The notes under the pieces were generated by a model. The model did not search any database. It was given only the letters and a program-made list of their open reading frames with translations, and was not told where the DNA came from. Source: Paenibacillus sp. NEAU-GSW1 (lineage in GTDB: Bacteria; Bacillota; Bacilli; Paenibacillales; Paenibacillaceae). From it: DNA of 64,000 bases. The stretch is from NCBI RefSeq assembly GCF_009737085.1, contig NZ_WOVL01000002.1, forward strand, positions 186,001 through 250,000. Direction: 5' to 3'. Below are positions 1-7,849 of the stretch, piece by piece. The stretch's first letter is position 1; the number at the start of each line of letters is the position of its first letter. The position numbers were made by a program, and so were the translations under genes.

Positions 1-1393
1 ACGGCTTAAGATAAGGAACGCCAAACGAGTGCAAGCTCGTCAAATGGATGACTAGGGCAGCCGTGCCTAAGAATACGCCGTATATGCCTAGTATCGAGCT
101 AAGCAACAGCATGCCGAATCGGATGATTCGAGCCGTACTGCTGAATTCATAGTGAGGCGTGACCAGCCCGCATAACTCTGTCGAAGCTACCACGATCAAT
201 ATCATGCTTGATACGATACCGGCCTGGACAGCCGCTTCGCCGAGTATGATCGCACCCGCGAGCGGAACCGCTTGGCCGATATTTTTCGGCACTCGTGTCC
301 CTGCCTCCCTAAGCACCTCAAAGATGAGCGTCATCGCAACAAGCATAAAGCCGGTCGGAAAAGGCGAGCCCTGCTCTTGCCCGCTAATAGAGTAAAGCAA
401 GGCCGTCGGAATGATCTGCGAGTGATAATTGATAACGCAAAGATATAACGCGGGCAGAAACAAAGAGAGCATAAACGCAATATGCCGCAGCAGCCGAATC
501 ATATTGGCAAAAACGGGCAGCACATAATAGTCGCCCGCAGATATGAAGAAATTTCCGTATACCGCCGGTCCGATGAGCACGAATGGACTGCCGTCCACAA
601 TGACAGCACAGTGGCCCTCCACCAGCAAGGAAGCTACCGCGTCCGGTCTTTCTATATCGAGCACCGTCGGGAAAAACCAGGAGCCCTTGTCTTTAATCAG
701 CTCCTCCACATTTCCGGAATCATAGATCGCTTTCACTTGGATTGCCTTCAATCGCGATCGGAGTTCGGCCACCAGGGACGGGGGAGCCGCATTCTCCAAG
801 TACACTAAACTCATTGAAGTTCCGGTCTCATCTCCTGCTGTGAACGGCTCGATCCGAAGAAGCGGATTTCGCAGCCGCCGCCTAATCAGTGAGATATTCG
901 TATCTATCGCTTCCGTGAATGCATCGTCGGACCCGCGGTTGACGCGCTGCGACTTCGATTCTTCAATCGCTCGAACCGCCGCGCCGCCAATTTCGATGCA
1001 CAACGCTTTATCTACCCCCTCGGCCAGCAGAATCGCGTCGCCAGCCAGCATTCGCTCGGCTGCTTCTCGAACGGTTGCTGCGTAAACAAAGGGCAGTACC
1101 CCCAGCCTTTCTTGCCTCAACTGCTCCAGTTGCTGAAATTGGAGAGGAATGTTCCCTTCCGAACTCTCTTCCATAAGCGGAATGAGCAGCTTATCCGACA
1201 TCGTCTTGTGATCGCTCAACGTTTTGAGCATGCATATAAATCCGTTGGCCGTACCGATTCGAATTGCCGCGGCTTGAAAATCAGGCGGATTGCCGAACAG
1301 CTCGCGCAATTGAACCATGGTTTGCTCAGAATCTGTGCCGAGCGCGGCAGTTAAGCCGCTCTCTTCCTTGCGTTCCCTCCATCCTGCTTTCAT
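1..1393 (-). CDS. GerA-family spore germination receptor subunit A (C-terminus cut by window edge)
   Basis: Read directly on the minus strand: starts with MKAGWRERKEES, with an AAAGGGG ribosome binding site, 15 nt after the stop of the upstream permease gene. The soluble N-terminal half is followed by family-typical stretches VDGSPFVLIGPAVYGNFF, NYHSQIIPTALLYSISGQ, PFPTGFMLVAMTLIFEVLRE and LTSLHSFGVPYLKP. The frame stays open to base 1, so only the last few dozen residues are missing. Known for the family: the A subunit sits in the spore inner membrane and, with B and C subunits, forms a nutrient-responsive germination receptor. The order here is permease first, then A; a C subunit would be expected beyond the window. 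Which germinant is sensed cannot be told. Confidence 0.93.
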   Translation of the reverse strand, partial: MKAGWRERKEESGLTAALGTDSEQTMVQLRELFGNPPDFQAAAIRIGTANGFICMLKTLSDHKTMSDKLLIPLMEESSEGNIPLQFQQLEQLRQERLGVLPFVYAATVREAAERMLAGDAILLAEGVDKALCIEIGGAAVRAIEESKSQRVNRGSDDAFTEAIDTNISLIRRRLRNPLLRIEPFTAGDETGTSMSLVYLENAAPPSLVAELRSRLKAIQVKAIYDSGNVEELIKDKGSWFFPTVLDIERPDAVASLLVEGHCAVIVDGSPFVLIGPAVYGNFFISAGDYYVLPVFANMIRLLRHIAFMLSLFLPALYLCVINYHSQIIPTALLYSISGQEQGSPFPTGFMLVAMTLIFEVLREAGTRVPKNIGQAVPLAGAIILGEAAVQAGIVSSMILIVVASTELCGLVTPHYEFSSTARIIRFGMLLLSSILGIYGVFLGTAALVIHLTSLHSFGVPYLKP

Positions 1394-1408
1394 CGCGATT
1401 CCCCTTTC

Positions 1409-2506
1409 TTAACGTTGTCCGGCTCTTTTCACGCTCAGAATGACGAACATGGCTAACGGAATGATGAACTGCATCGGAATATGGATGAAAAACGGAGTGA
1501 ACGTTAGTCCTTCAAGTGTATGCTCCGCAAATGTATCTGCTATTTTGATCGAAAAAATAGCCGTTAAGCATGCAACAGGAAATGCCGCTGTGCGATAGCT
1601 CACCCGAAACAAATGCTCAATGCCTTTAAGCGCGCCGAACAGAAACAGCGACACTTTCACAAGTATGGTAATGAACATGACAAAGACAACGATCATCTCC
1701 ATCCGTTCGAAAAAATAACCGAATGAAACGTCGCGCACCGTAACGAGAAACGGGAAATTCGCGCGCTCCTTCATCTGCACGCCAAGCGATATCGTCTCCA
1801 TAACTGCAGCAATGGTCAGAATCAAGCCGGATACGCCGATCGCGAAAATGGATGCTTTCCCCCGTCGGAAAGCCGGCGCTAAATATTTCATAAAAACGAG
1901 ACAAATAATCAACTCGCCGAAAGGAAACGTAATCAGTGTCGGGAAGATAGCGGATAAGCTGGGCATCAGTCCGTCCCCCAGCACCGGCTTCAAATAATAA
2001 AACTGATAATCCCGGTCGATCAGAATCAATAGGAACAGGACGAGTGTAATGCCTATGATAACGGGGAAAAAGAATTCGGCCGTTCTTACGATAACGCCGA
2101 AACCTAGCCAGATCATGTAAGCAATGATGATCGAGATTGAGAATGCAAGCACTTCGACCGGTGTATTTTCAAGTACGGCGCTCATTAACAGCTCAAGAAA
2201 ATCCCGCATGACCCTCGCCGCGTCATATAGAAAATAGATGACGTACATCGCTATAACAAAGCTTCCCAGCCAACGCCCAAACGATAATCGAACAAGCTCG
2301 AACAAGTCATGCGACGGCTGTTTGTCATGCAGCTTTCGATAAAAGACAAATATCCCCGCACCTATGACAGTAGCTGCTGCAATCGAAATCCAGGCGTCTT
2401 GCCTGGCCGACGATCCTACATTCATGACGATGGCGCTTCCCAGTTCGAACAATAGGATGACAGCAAACAGCTGTACGGGCGAGACTTGAAATTTTGCCTC
2501 CCTCAT
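1409..2506 (-). CDS. GerB-type spore germination permease (APC superfamily)
   Basis: About 365 residues with roughly ten membrane segments, the usual size and shape of GerAB/GerBB/GerKB subunits. It starts near MREAKFQVSPVQLFAVILLF, typical for the family (PVQLF..I..FELGSAI). An upstream in-frame ATG at 2521 would add five residues, but the GGGAG at about 2516-2520 fits the ATG at 2506. The family resembles amino-acid permeases and contributes the germinant-binding membrane subunit of the receptor. It lies between a small two-TM gene and the A subunit with short gaps, so the three are probably cotranscribed in the forespore. No convincing sigma-G promoter was identified. Confidence 0.9.
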   Translation of the reverse strand: MREAKFQVSPVQLFAVILLFELGSAIVMNVGSSARQDAWISIAAATVIGAGIFVFYRKLHDKQPSHDLFELVRLSFGRWLGSFVIAMYVIYFLYDAARVMRDFLELLMSAVLENTPVEVLAFSISIIIAYMIWLGFGVIVRTAEFFFPVIIGITLVLFLLILIDRDYQFYYLKPVLGDGLMPSLSAIFPTLITFPFGELIICLVFMKYLAPAFRRGKASIFAIGVSGLILTIAAVMETISLGVQMKERANFPFLVTVRDVSFGYFFERMEMIVVFVMFITILVKVSLFLFGALKGIEHLFRVSYRTAAFPVACLTAIFSIKIADTFAEHTLEGLTFTPFFIHIPMQFIIPLAMFVILSVKRAGQR

Positions 2507-2524
2507 TCTTCCGTCTCCCATCGA

Positions 2525-2725
2525 TTAGTTTTGCTTGCGTGAAGCGTGACGGCGCCAGTCCATCCATAGGCAATAGGACAAGCCAATGATAAAGATGGCG
2601 ATTTGGAAATGTGTGCCGTTTACCGGAAATGCAGTTGCCTCATTCTTCTCCAATCCGATCGTATCAATCAGATAGACGAGCGCGTACAAGACACAAGTAA
2701 TCATGAAAAAAACAGCTGTAAGCAT
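2525..2725 (-). CDS. Small two-TM protein at head of germination operon (D-subunit candidate)
   Basis: A 66-residue protein with two hydrophobic segments (about residues 2-22 and 41-58) and a basic tail ending RRHASRKQN. It precedes the permease gene by only a few bases, so cotranscription is very likely. Some Bacillus germination operons encode small two-TM 'D' proteins that modulate receptor output; size, topology and position match, but I could not compare sequences, so the D assignment is inference. The start is ATG with a GAGAG ribosome binding site. It could instead be an unrelated small membrane protein. Confidence 0.7.
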   Translation of the reverse strand: MLTAVFFMITCVLYALVYLIDTIGLEKNEATAFPVNGTHFQIAIFIIGLSYCLWMDWRRHASRKQN

Positions 2726-2872
2726 ATGGCTTCATCTCTCTTTCATGGAAAATGTTGTTCGCTACATTGTCCCTCAACAGATCGTCGTTTATGCAATTTT
2801 TTATATGGTTTGCCGATGCCGAGTCTCGAATGTGATATACTATCAACAAAACTTTTGCAAAGAAGGGTCCGC

Positions 2873-3478
2873 ATGAATTCCAATCAGACACCCGAACAAA
2901 GCGCCTCGCGCGGCCGTCCGAGAAGCATGGAAGTGCATGACCGCATCCTTGATGCGACGCTCGCCTCGCTCGCGGAAGTCGGAGTCGAGAAGCTCAGCAT
3001 CGAAATGGTCGCCCAGCGCGCGGGCGTAGGCAAGACATCCATCTACCGGCGATGGGCCAATAAAGAAGCTTTGATTGTCGATTCTCTCGAGCGGCTGAAG
3101 CCAAGTTTGAATACGGCTGTTCAAGGAGAGCTTCCTGACGCCATCCTCGAGTTGGCCCGAAGCTTCGCCAACCGAATGAACAACCCTCTCGGCAGACAAA
3201 TGCTGTCCTTGCTAGTGTCTACGTTATCCGGCAGCACACAAATTTCGGAATCGTATTGGGAAAACCATTCCTTGCCGACAACGAAGGAAATATCGACTCT
3301 GCTGGAGAGCTATCGCCAATCGGAACAGCTTCGAGATGACGCGGATCTGGATCTCGTCTCTGAATTTATGATCGCCTTCGTCATGTACCAATTGCTGTTC
3401 AAATCGCATTCGAACGATCTGGAACAGCAATTAAAACCCGGCATTAATATTCTGTTGAACGGAATAAAACGCAAATAG
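2873..3478 (+). CDS. TetR/AcrR-family transcriptional repressor
   Basis: Starts at ATG 2873 (MNSNQTPEQSASRGRPRS) with AGAAGGG upstream; the frame is open further 5' but without a plausible start. About 201 residues. The N-terminal helix-turn-helix is canonical: ILDATLASLAEVGVEKLSIE, then VAQRAGVGKTSIYRRWANKE. The C-terminal ligand domain is divergent, as usual. A terminator follows at once, then a nested inverted repeat in the promoter of the next gene, a short-chain dehydrogenase. Likely role: represses that dehydrogenase until an unknown small molecule binds. An extended -10 (TGATATACT) lies about 40 nt upstream. Confidence 0.92.
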   Translation: MNSNQTPEQSASRGRPRSMEVHDRILDATLASLAEVGVEKLSIEMVAQRAGVGKTSIYRRWANKEALIVDSLERLKPSLNTAVQGELPDAILELARSFANRMNNPLGRQMLSLLVSTLSGSTQISESYWENHSLPTTKEISTLLESYRQSEQLRDDADLDLVSEFMIAFVMYQLLFKSHSNDLEQQLKPGINILLNGIKRK

Positions 3479-3482
3479 TCGA

Positions 3483-3507
3483 AACCTCGCTGCAAGACGG
3501 CGAGGTT
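3483..3507 (+). terminator. Terminator of the tetR-type gene
   Basis: Inverted repeat AACCTCGC / GCGAGGTT with a nine-base loop, followed by TTATATT. It lies right after the regulator stop codon and separates it from the next promoter. Confidence 0.7.
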
Positions 3508-3512
3508 TTATA

Positions 3513-3550
3513 TTGACAATATACGATACGATGATGTATCGTATCGTATA
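3513..3550 (+). promoter_or_regulatory. Promoter with nested TetR-type operator
   Basis: TTGACA at 3513-3518 and TATCGT at 3537-3542 form a -35/-10 pair with an 18-base spacer. Overlaid on it are two nested perfect inverted repeats: TATACGATACG (3520-3530) with CGTATCGTATA (3540-3550), and ATACGATAC (3521-3529) with GTATCGTAT (3536-3544). The centres differ by 2.5 bp, which suits two overlapping dimers. The probable ligand is the TetR protein encoded just upstream. Confidence 0.82.
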
Positions 3551-3577
3551 TAAACCAAAGCAAGGGAGATAATGGAT

Positions 3578-4528
3578 ATGAACAAAGCGGCTAAATCCAT
3601 CCTCATTACCGGCGGCAATGCCGGGTTAGGCTATGCTTGTGCCCAGGCGATCGCGGCGTCCGATTCAAATCTGCATCTAATTATCGCATCAAGGAACCGA
3701 CAACGAGTAGAGACTGCGGTTCGGCAGCTTATTCAGAAAACCGGGAACGCCAATATCAGCGCGATGGTGCTGGATCTGGCGTCATTGGAATCCATTCGGC
3801 AATTTGCCGCTCGGCTGCCGCTTGCGGGCTTACCGCCCTTGCATGCTATCGTCTGCAATGCGGGCGTTCAGAATGTGCAAGGCACTCAGACGACCGATGA
3901 CGGCATCGAGGCGACTTTCGGCATCAATCATTTAGGCCATTTTTTGCTCGTCAGACTGTTGCTCGATCAGCTTGCGGAAAACGGACGCATTATCGTCGTC
4001 AGCAGCGACGCCCACGATATCCGCACGAAAACCGGAATGCCAGCGCCAAGGTACTTTCATCCCTCAACGATGGCCGACCCGGCTCAGATCGACAAAGCGC
4101 TCTCCGGCCTATCGCCTTTGGAGCAAGGCCGCATCCGCTATACGACGTCAAAACTCGCCAACCTCTATTTCACCTACGAACTCTCCCGCCTTTTACAGCA
4201 AGCGAATCGCGCCATCGCTATCAACGCTTTCAATCCTGGCATGATGCCGGGCAAAGACTCCTCGCTTCCTAGAGAATACAGCCCTCTTATTCGATTTGTA
4301 TGGAACCACGTACTGCCTCTTACACGTTTTTTCCGTGAAGGCATCCGCTCGACCAAGCAATCCGGCGCCGATCTTGCCAACTTGACGCTGCGCAGCCCGC
4401 TTGTCAGCGGCACCTACTGGGACGGCTCCAAGGAGATCCCTTCGTCCGAAGAATCGTATAGTCGGGACCGCGCGGCGGAATTGTGGCGTTGGAGCTCCGC
4501 GAAAGTCAACATGGGGATTGATCTGTAG
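3578..4528 (+). CDS. Short-chain dehydrogenase/reductase (SDR)
   Basis: About 316 residues. The cofactor motif TGGNAGLGYACA is at the N-terminus, CNAGVQ follows about residue 93, the catalytic Ser lies in VVSSDAHD, and the active-site motif is RYTTSKLAN (YxxxK). Extra length and a C-terminal SGTYWDGSKEIPSSEESY region resemble the retinol-dehydrogenase/protochlorophyllide-reductase branch. ATG 3572 is possible, but the GGGAG at 3564-3568 is better spaced for ATG 3578. It is a single-gene unit under the TetR operator in front of it. Substrate unknown; a stress or xenobiotic carbonyl reductase is a reasonable guess. Confidence 0.9.
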   Translation: MNKAAKSILITGGNAGLGYACAQAIAASDSNLHLIIASRNRQRVETAVRQLIQKTGNANISAMVLDLASLESIRQFAARLPLAGLPPLHAIVCNAGVQNVQGTQTTDDGIEATFGINHLGHFLLVRLLLDQLAENGRIIVVSSDAHDIRTKTGMPAPRYFHPSTMADPAQIDKALSGLSPLEQGRIRYTTSKLANLYFTYELSRLLQQANRAIAINAFNPGMMPGKDSSLPREYSPLIRFVWNHVLPLTRFFREGIRSTKQSGADLANLTLRSPLVSGTYWDGSKEIPSSEESYSRDRAAELWRWSSAKVNMGIDL

Positions 4529-4548
4529 TTGAATTCCTTCCAAATTTA

Positions 4549-4585
4549 ACAAGGGGCCATCCTTCTCAGGAGGGCTCTTTGTCTC
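4549..4585 (+). terminator. Possible terminator after SDR gene
   Basis: GGGGCC-ATCCT and AGGA-GGGCTC form an imperfect hairpin followed by TTTGTCTCTTTG shortly after the SDR stop codon. Confidence 0.5.
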
Positions 4586-4609
4586 TTTGTCTCTATGCGT
4601 TTTGCATAA

Positions 4610-5536
4610 TCACATCAACGTTTCCACCGCATCAATGACGGCTTTCGGATGATGGTGGGGAATCATATGGGCTGCATCCTTCAACACGATAAGCGTACTA
4701 TTGGGCAGCTCGGCATGCAGCTGATAACTATGCAATTGAGTTGGAAATGGATCCTTCTCCCCTACCACAATTACAGCGGGTGTTTGAATGCTTTTATAAT
4801 GAGCACTGAGCCGATCGGCCGCCGGGACAAAAGCGAGAACATCCTCCCGATTCGCTCTAAACTGAGAAGGCCTAAGCCAGAAAGACAACGCTTCTTTTTC
4901 GTAGTCCAGAGGAACTTGCTCAGGCGCAAACGTTGCTTTCAGCATGCTGCGCGCCATCATTCTCCCTACGGTTGCCAATAGCGTCGCCATCACAATATCT
5001 CCGATAATAGGAGCGGTAACGATTTTTGAGATCGGATCCCCCTTCTCTGCAGGATACCCTTCCTTATACATCCCCCCGCCTAAAACAACAATTCCCGACA
5101 GATCGTCAGCGTGCTGCATAGCATAAGAAAGCACCATTAATCCGCTCCATGAATGGCCGACAAGAATCGGTTTCTCCACCCCTATTTTCTTTAACGCCAA
5201 ATGGAGCAATTCAGCTTGCCGTTCCGGAGTAAGCCTAAGCTTCTTAGGGCGATCACTATAGCCGTAGCCGGGACGGTCAAACGCTAATACCCGGTATCCC
5301 TTTGACACTGCAATATCCATGACCTGGGTAAAATCACTCCCCTGTAACACCCCGCCATGCAATAATACGATGGCTCTGCCCTTGCCGCGGTCATGATAAT
5401 GAAGACGTACCCCCTCTACACTTACAAACTTGCCTGCAGGAGGGTAGATTCTTTTTACTCTTTTAATCGCGCTTATCGTGTATACGTATAACCCTAATAA
5501 AACAGCTAAGCAAGCGTACAGATAGATGAATCCCAT
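4610..5536 (-). CDS. Membrane-anchored alpha/beta hydrolase
   Basis: 308 residues. An N-terminal hydrophobic anchor (IYLYACLAVLLGLYVYTI) precedes an alpha/beta-hydrolase fold: oxyanion motif HGG near residue 60, nucleophile elbow GHSWSG, acid VVGEKDPFP and catalytic histidine in DAAHMIPHHHP. The lid region between the nucleophile and the acid is hydrophobic. It lies 82 nt downstream of a double-HTH TetR gene on the same strand, and a perfect operator sits in the gap, so this hydrolase is probably the regulated target. RBS AAAGGG precedes the ATG. Substrate unknown; lactone, ester or epoxide hydrolase are all possible. Confidence 0.88.
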   Translation of the reverse strand: MGFIYLYACLAVLLGLYVYTISAIKRVKRIYPPAGKFVSVEGVRLHYHDRGKGRAIVLLHGGVLQGSDFTQVMDIAVSKGYRVLAFDRPGYGYSDRPKKLRLTPERQAELLHLALKKIGVEKPILVGHSWSGLMVLSYAMQHADDLSGIVVLGGGMYKEGYPAEKGDPISKIVTAPIIGDIVMATLLATVGRMMARSMLKATFAPEQVPLDYEKEALSFWLRPSQFRANREDVLAFVPAADRLSAHYKSIQTPAVIVVGEKDPFPTQLHSYQLHAELPNSTLIVLKDAAHMIPHHHPKAVIDAVETLM

Positions 5537-5573
5537 TTTCGCTCAACCCTTTCAATAGATCATTTAGGCATTG

Positions 5574-5597
5574 TTAACATACTAATGAGTATGTTAA
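5574..5597 (-). promoter_or_regulatory. Operator of the double-HTH TetR, hydrolase side
   Basis: Perfect inverted repeat TTAACATACT-AATG-AGTATGTTAA between the regulator stop and the hydrolase start. It shares the core CATAC-N6-GTATG, including CATACTAAT, with the site in front of the regulator gene at 6447-6462. Confidence 0.82.
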
Positions 5598-5618
5598 TGC
5601 TATAAAAAAGACTCCATC

Positions 5619-6425
5619 TCACTCGTTCGATGAAGCCTTTATTACACTATTATCACTTACCGACAGACCATTCCAGAGCAGCAATGCGGCGTCTCTAGAG
5701 AATCTCTCGATTGACAGTTCCTTAGGTGCCAGTGACCATGAGAGCAGCAAACCGTTAATCACCGTTTGAATGTACACGGCCAATGAATGAGGGTCAATAT
5801 CGTTTCGAATAACCTTTTGCTGCTGTAAAATCCGAAAGATTTCTGATACTTGGCTATAAAAATTTTCAAAAATCTTTCTTATTTGCTCTCTAATCAATGG
5901 ATCGCGGCTGGTTGCATAAAACTCGAAAAACAACATCGGTGTATCCGAAGGAAGACACCCTTCCACTTGGCCTTGCATCCATTCCATTAAAGCCTTCACA
6001 CGATCTTCCTTGCGGATCATCGCCTCCACCTGGCTAGGAAGCATTTGCGCTTGAATGGCCATATTTCTCTCGCAAATGGCCAAATATAAATCACTCTTGT
6101 TATTGAAATGCCAGTAGACCACGCTTTTCGTTTGTCCCGCTTCGGCTGCTACTTGATCCATTGTCGCCCCCGCATATCCATGCTTGGCGAATACCCGAAT
6201 CGCGGCATCTAAAACGCGAGTACGAGTATCTGCGTAGCTGTGCCCTTGCTCTTCTCGCCTTTCAACAAGCAGCTCCCTCATATTTTCCTTATTGCCAAGA
6301 TGCCTTCGAACCGTCGTCCAATGAACGCCTGCCAGCTTTGCAATATCGACATATCCAATTTGGTCAGTCGGCCGCTCCGACACTAGCTTTAACGCAGCTT
6401 GCATTATGATATCGTTTTTTTTCAC
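5619..6425 (-). CDS. TetR-family regulator with two tandem N-terminal HTH domains
   Basis: 268 residues from GTG 6425 (VKKNDIIMQAALKLV), which has an AGGCGGGG ribosome binding site; ATG 6443 would start almost inside the operator. It carries two TetR-type DNA-binding modules in series. The first is IIMQAALKLVSERP...DIAKLAGVHWTTVRRHLGNKE; the second is RVLDAAIRVFAKHG...VAAEAGQTKSVVYWHFNNKS. A single TetR ligand domain follows. Most TetR proteins have one HTH and about 200 residues, so this is an internal duplication or fusion. Sites with the same core occur before this gene and before the downstream hydrolase, implying autorepression and joint control. Confidence 0.9.
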   Translation of the reverse strand: MKKNDIIMQAALKLVSERPTDQIGYVDIAKLAGVHWTTVRRHLGNKENMRELLVERREEQGHSYADTRTRVLDAAIRVFAKHGYAGATMDQVAAEAGQTKSVVYWHFNNKSDLYLAICERNMAIQAQMLPSQVEAMIRKEDRVKALMEWMQGQVEGCLPSDTPMLFFEFYATSRDPLIREQIRKIFENFYSQVSEIFRILQQQKVIRNDIDPHSLAVYIQTVINGLLLSWSLAPKELSIERFSRDAALLLWNGLSVSDNSVIKASSNE

Positions 6426-6446
6426 AGCAGCCCCGCCTGTCATCTA

Positions 6447-6496
6447 CATACTAATAGGTATGCTATTATAATATTTAATTTGGATCATATTGTCAA
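6447..6496 (-). promoter_or_regulatory. Promoter and operator of the double-HTH TetR gene
   Basis: On the minus strand TTGACA (6491-6496) and TATTAT (6468-6473) are separated by exactly 17 bases. Just downstream, over the predicted transcription start, lies CATAC-TAATAG-GTATG (6447-6462), matching the operator in front of the hydrolase. The arrangement predicts autorepression. Confidence 0.82.
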
Positions 6497-6504
6497 TTTT
6501 AAAT

Positions 6505-6532
6505 GGGGTGCCTTCCGGCACCCCCCTTTTTT
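6505..6532. terminator. Hairpin terminator, TTCC loop
   Basis: GGGGTGCC-TTCC-GGCACCCC followed on the plus strand by CCTTTTTT. On the minus strand it sits immediately after the stop of the SRPBCC remnant. Confidence 0.65.
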
Positions 6533-6783
6533 ACATATGATTATATTCAAAAAGCAGATTATTAAGCCGATCGAAATTTTGCTCATTAGCTTCGACACAA
6601 TAGCTTTTGGACCGCTCGAACACTGCTGATTGCATGAACAACTGGCGAAAAGTCACTTTTGTTCCTCCATCTAGCTCCTCAAAAGTGGCCGTTACCTGAA
6701 ATTCGGGTGTATCCAAATGGTTAAGTACGATGCGCTCTTGAGGAATGATCTCCTCAAACACAATGCGATTCGGATAATCACTG
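6531..6783 (-). pseudogene. SRPBCC/AHSA1-domain gene, 3' remnant
   Basis: About 80 codons survive, beginning SDYPNRIVFEEIIPQERIVL and continuing through FEELDGGTKVTFRQLF to NNLLFEYNHM. This is the C-terminal half of an AHSA1-like SRPBCC protein: the PNRIVFEEI..PERIV and GGTKVT motifs are typical. The N-terminal half is absent; upstream the sequence switches abruptly to the start of a MerR gene in another frame. A deletion joining two genes is the simplest reading. It is probably not translated as a functional protein. Confidence 0.78.
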
Positions 6784-6885
6784 GCCGGATGGCGAGAACA
6801 AACCGATTTGATCGTAAAATCGCAACGTTCGTATGGTAAGCCCCGTAATATGCGAAAGCTCCCCTACCTTCCAATCTCGTTTCAT
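6778..6885 (-). pseudogene. MerR-family regulator, 5' remnant (35 codons)
   Basis: Too short for ORF callers but clear on reading: MKRDWKVGELSHITGLTIRT, then LRFYDQIGLFSPS. This is the first HTH and wing of a MerR protein, with ribosome binding site GAGGGAG and a typical MerR promoter upstream. After SPSGQ a stop codon (6778-6780) appears where the sequence passes into the SRPBCC remnant in a shifted frame. The junction is near 6780-6790. The MerR effector domain is gone, so this is a deletion scar. Confidence 0.82.
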
Positions 6886-6896
6886 AGCAACTCCCT

Positions 6897-6949
6897 CGTT
6901 AGCGCTAACGGTACCATCAATATAAAAGATGACGTAACGTAAGGTGCAA
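6897..6949 (-). promoter_or_regulatory. MerR-type promoter with 19-bp spacer and downstream palindrome
   Basis: Minus-strand TTGCAC (6944-6949) and TATATT (6919-6924) have a 19-base spacer containing the dyad-like CTTACGTTACGTC, as in MerR-controlled promoters. Between the predicted start point and the ATG lies the perfect palindrome CGTTAGCGCTAACG (6897-6910), a LacI-type operator shape. The promoter outlived the regulator gene it served. Confidence 0.7.
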
Positions 6950-6960
6950 TATCCTTTCTC

Positions 6961-7782
6961 TTAATCTTTAACATGGTACACATATTTGTGGATCGAACAG
7001 TATGGTTGAAAACCAAGTCTCTTATAAATAGCTAGTCCTTCTTCAGAGGCTGTTAGAATGGCAATGCGATATCCTGCTCGCTTAGCTTCTTTCAGCGCAT
7101 AAGCTGTCATCGCGGTTCCTATTCCGCGATTTCTAGCTTCCGGCTGCGTAACTACATGGTGGATGGCCGCCACCCCTGCTGCAAGAAACAGCATAACCGT
7201 AGCTGCCGGTTTGCCGTTTAAGTACCCGATAAAATAGTGGCAAGGTTCTCCCCAGCCTAATTGCAAATGAACTTGCTGTGTCAGAGCAATATAGTCGGGT
7301 GCTCCGAATGCCCATACCCTTACCCAGTCTTTGAGCATCTCTTCGTCGACTGCTTTTTTTATCGTAAAATCAGCAGGCATTGGCATGTCTTCGGCTTCAA
7401 AAGCGTCCATATCCAGCGCCATGCCGGGCTCGGTTTCATCAAACTGAAATCCGGCTGCAACAAGATGCTGATCCAGATTGGCAGGATGCGACGATGGGCC
7501 TAACTGCCAAATAAACGACAGCTTTCTTTTTTCATATTCAGCAATAACATGATCTACGAGACGGCGTAAGTCAGAACTTGATGGAAAACGGCTCCTAAAC
7601 ACACCGTTATAAAAATAAATCGGCACGCCGGACGCGATCCATAGCAAGTCCTCACGATCATGCAGAACAGCGCCGGGCAACCGGGAAAGAAAATGAGGGT
7701 AAGCACACAAACTGTTTTCTATCGCGCGAATCATGGATTCACGGGAGGTATCCTTTACGATAGGGCTGTTTAGTTTGAACAT
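6961..7782 (-). CDS. GNAT-family N-acetyltransferase
   Basis: 273 residues. The C-terminal half is a GNAT fold: VTQPEARNRGIGTAMTAYAL holds the acetyl-CoA pyrophosphate loop (RNRGIG), and LTASEEGLAIYKRLGFQPYC is motif B with the typical IYKRLGF. The N-terminal half (about 130 residues, IASGVPIYFYNGVFRSRF, then FIWQLGPSSHP) is a separate substrate-side domain. RBS AAGGAGAG precedes the ATG. A single gene, transcribed through a long leader ending in a terminator just before the start codon, so expression is probably set by attenuation. Substrate unknown; a detoxifying acetyltransferase is one inference. Confidence 0.88.
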   Translation of the reverse strand: MFKLNSPIVKDTSRESMIRAIENSLCAYPHFLSRLPGAVLHDREDLLWIASGVPIYFYNGVFRSRFPSSSDLRRLVDHVIAEYEKRKLSFIWQLGPSSHPANLDQHLVAAGFQFDETEPGMALDMDAFEAEDMPMPADFTIKKAVDEEMLKDWVRVWAFGAPDYIALTQQVHLQLGWGEPCHYFIGYLNGKPAATVMLFLAAGVAAIHHVVTQPEARNRGIGTAMTAYALKEAKRAGYRIAILTASEEGLAIYKRLGFQPYCSIHKYVYHVKD

Positions 7783-7808
7783 ATCAATCTCTCCTTATTT
7801 ACTCAAAT

Positions 7809-7849
7809 AAAAAAGGCAAAGAACGAGACATATATCCCCATTCCTTGCC
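7809..7849 (-). terminator. Attenuator terminator in the acetyltransferase leader
   Basis: Minus-strand hairpin with arms GGCAAGGAATGGGG and CTCGTTCTTTGCC (14 pairs allowing G-U) and an eight-base loop, followed by six T (complement of 7809-7814). It lies only about 27 nt before the acetyltransferase start codon, far from any upstream gene end, so it acts on the leader. Confidence 0.82.
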
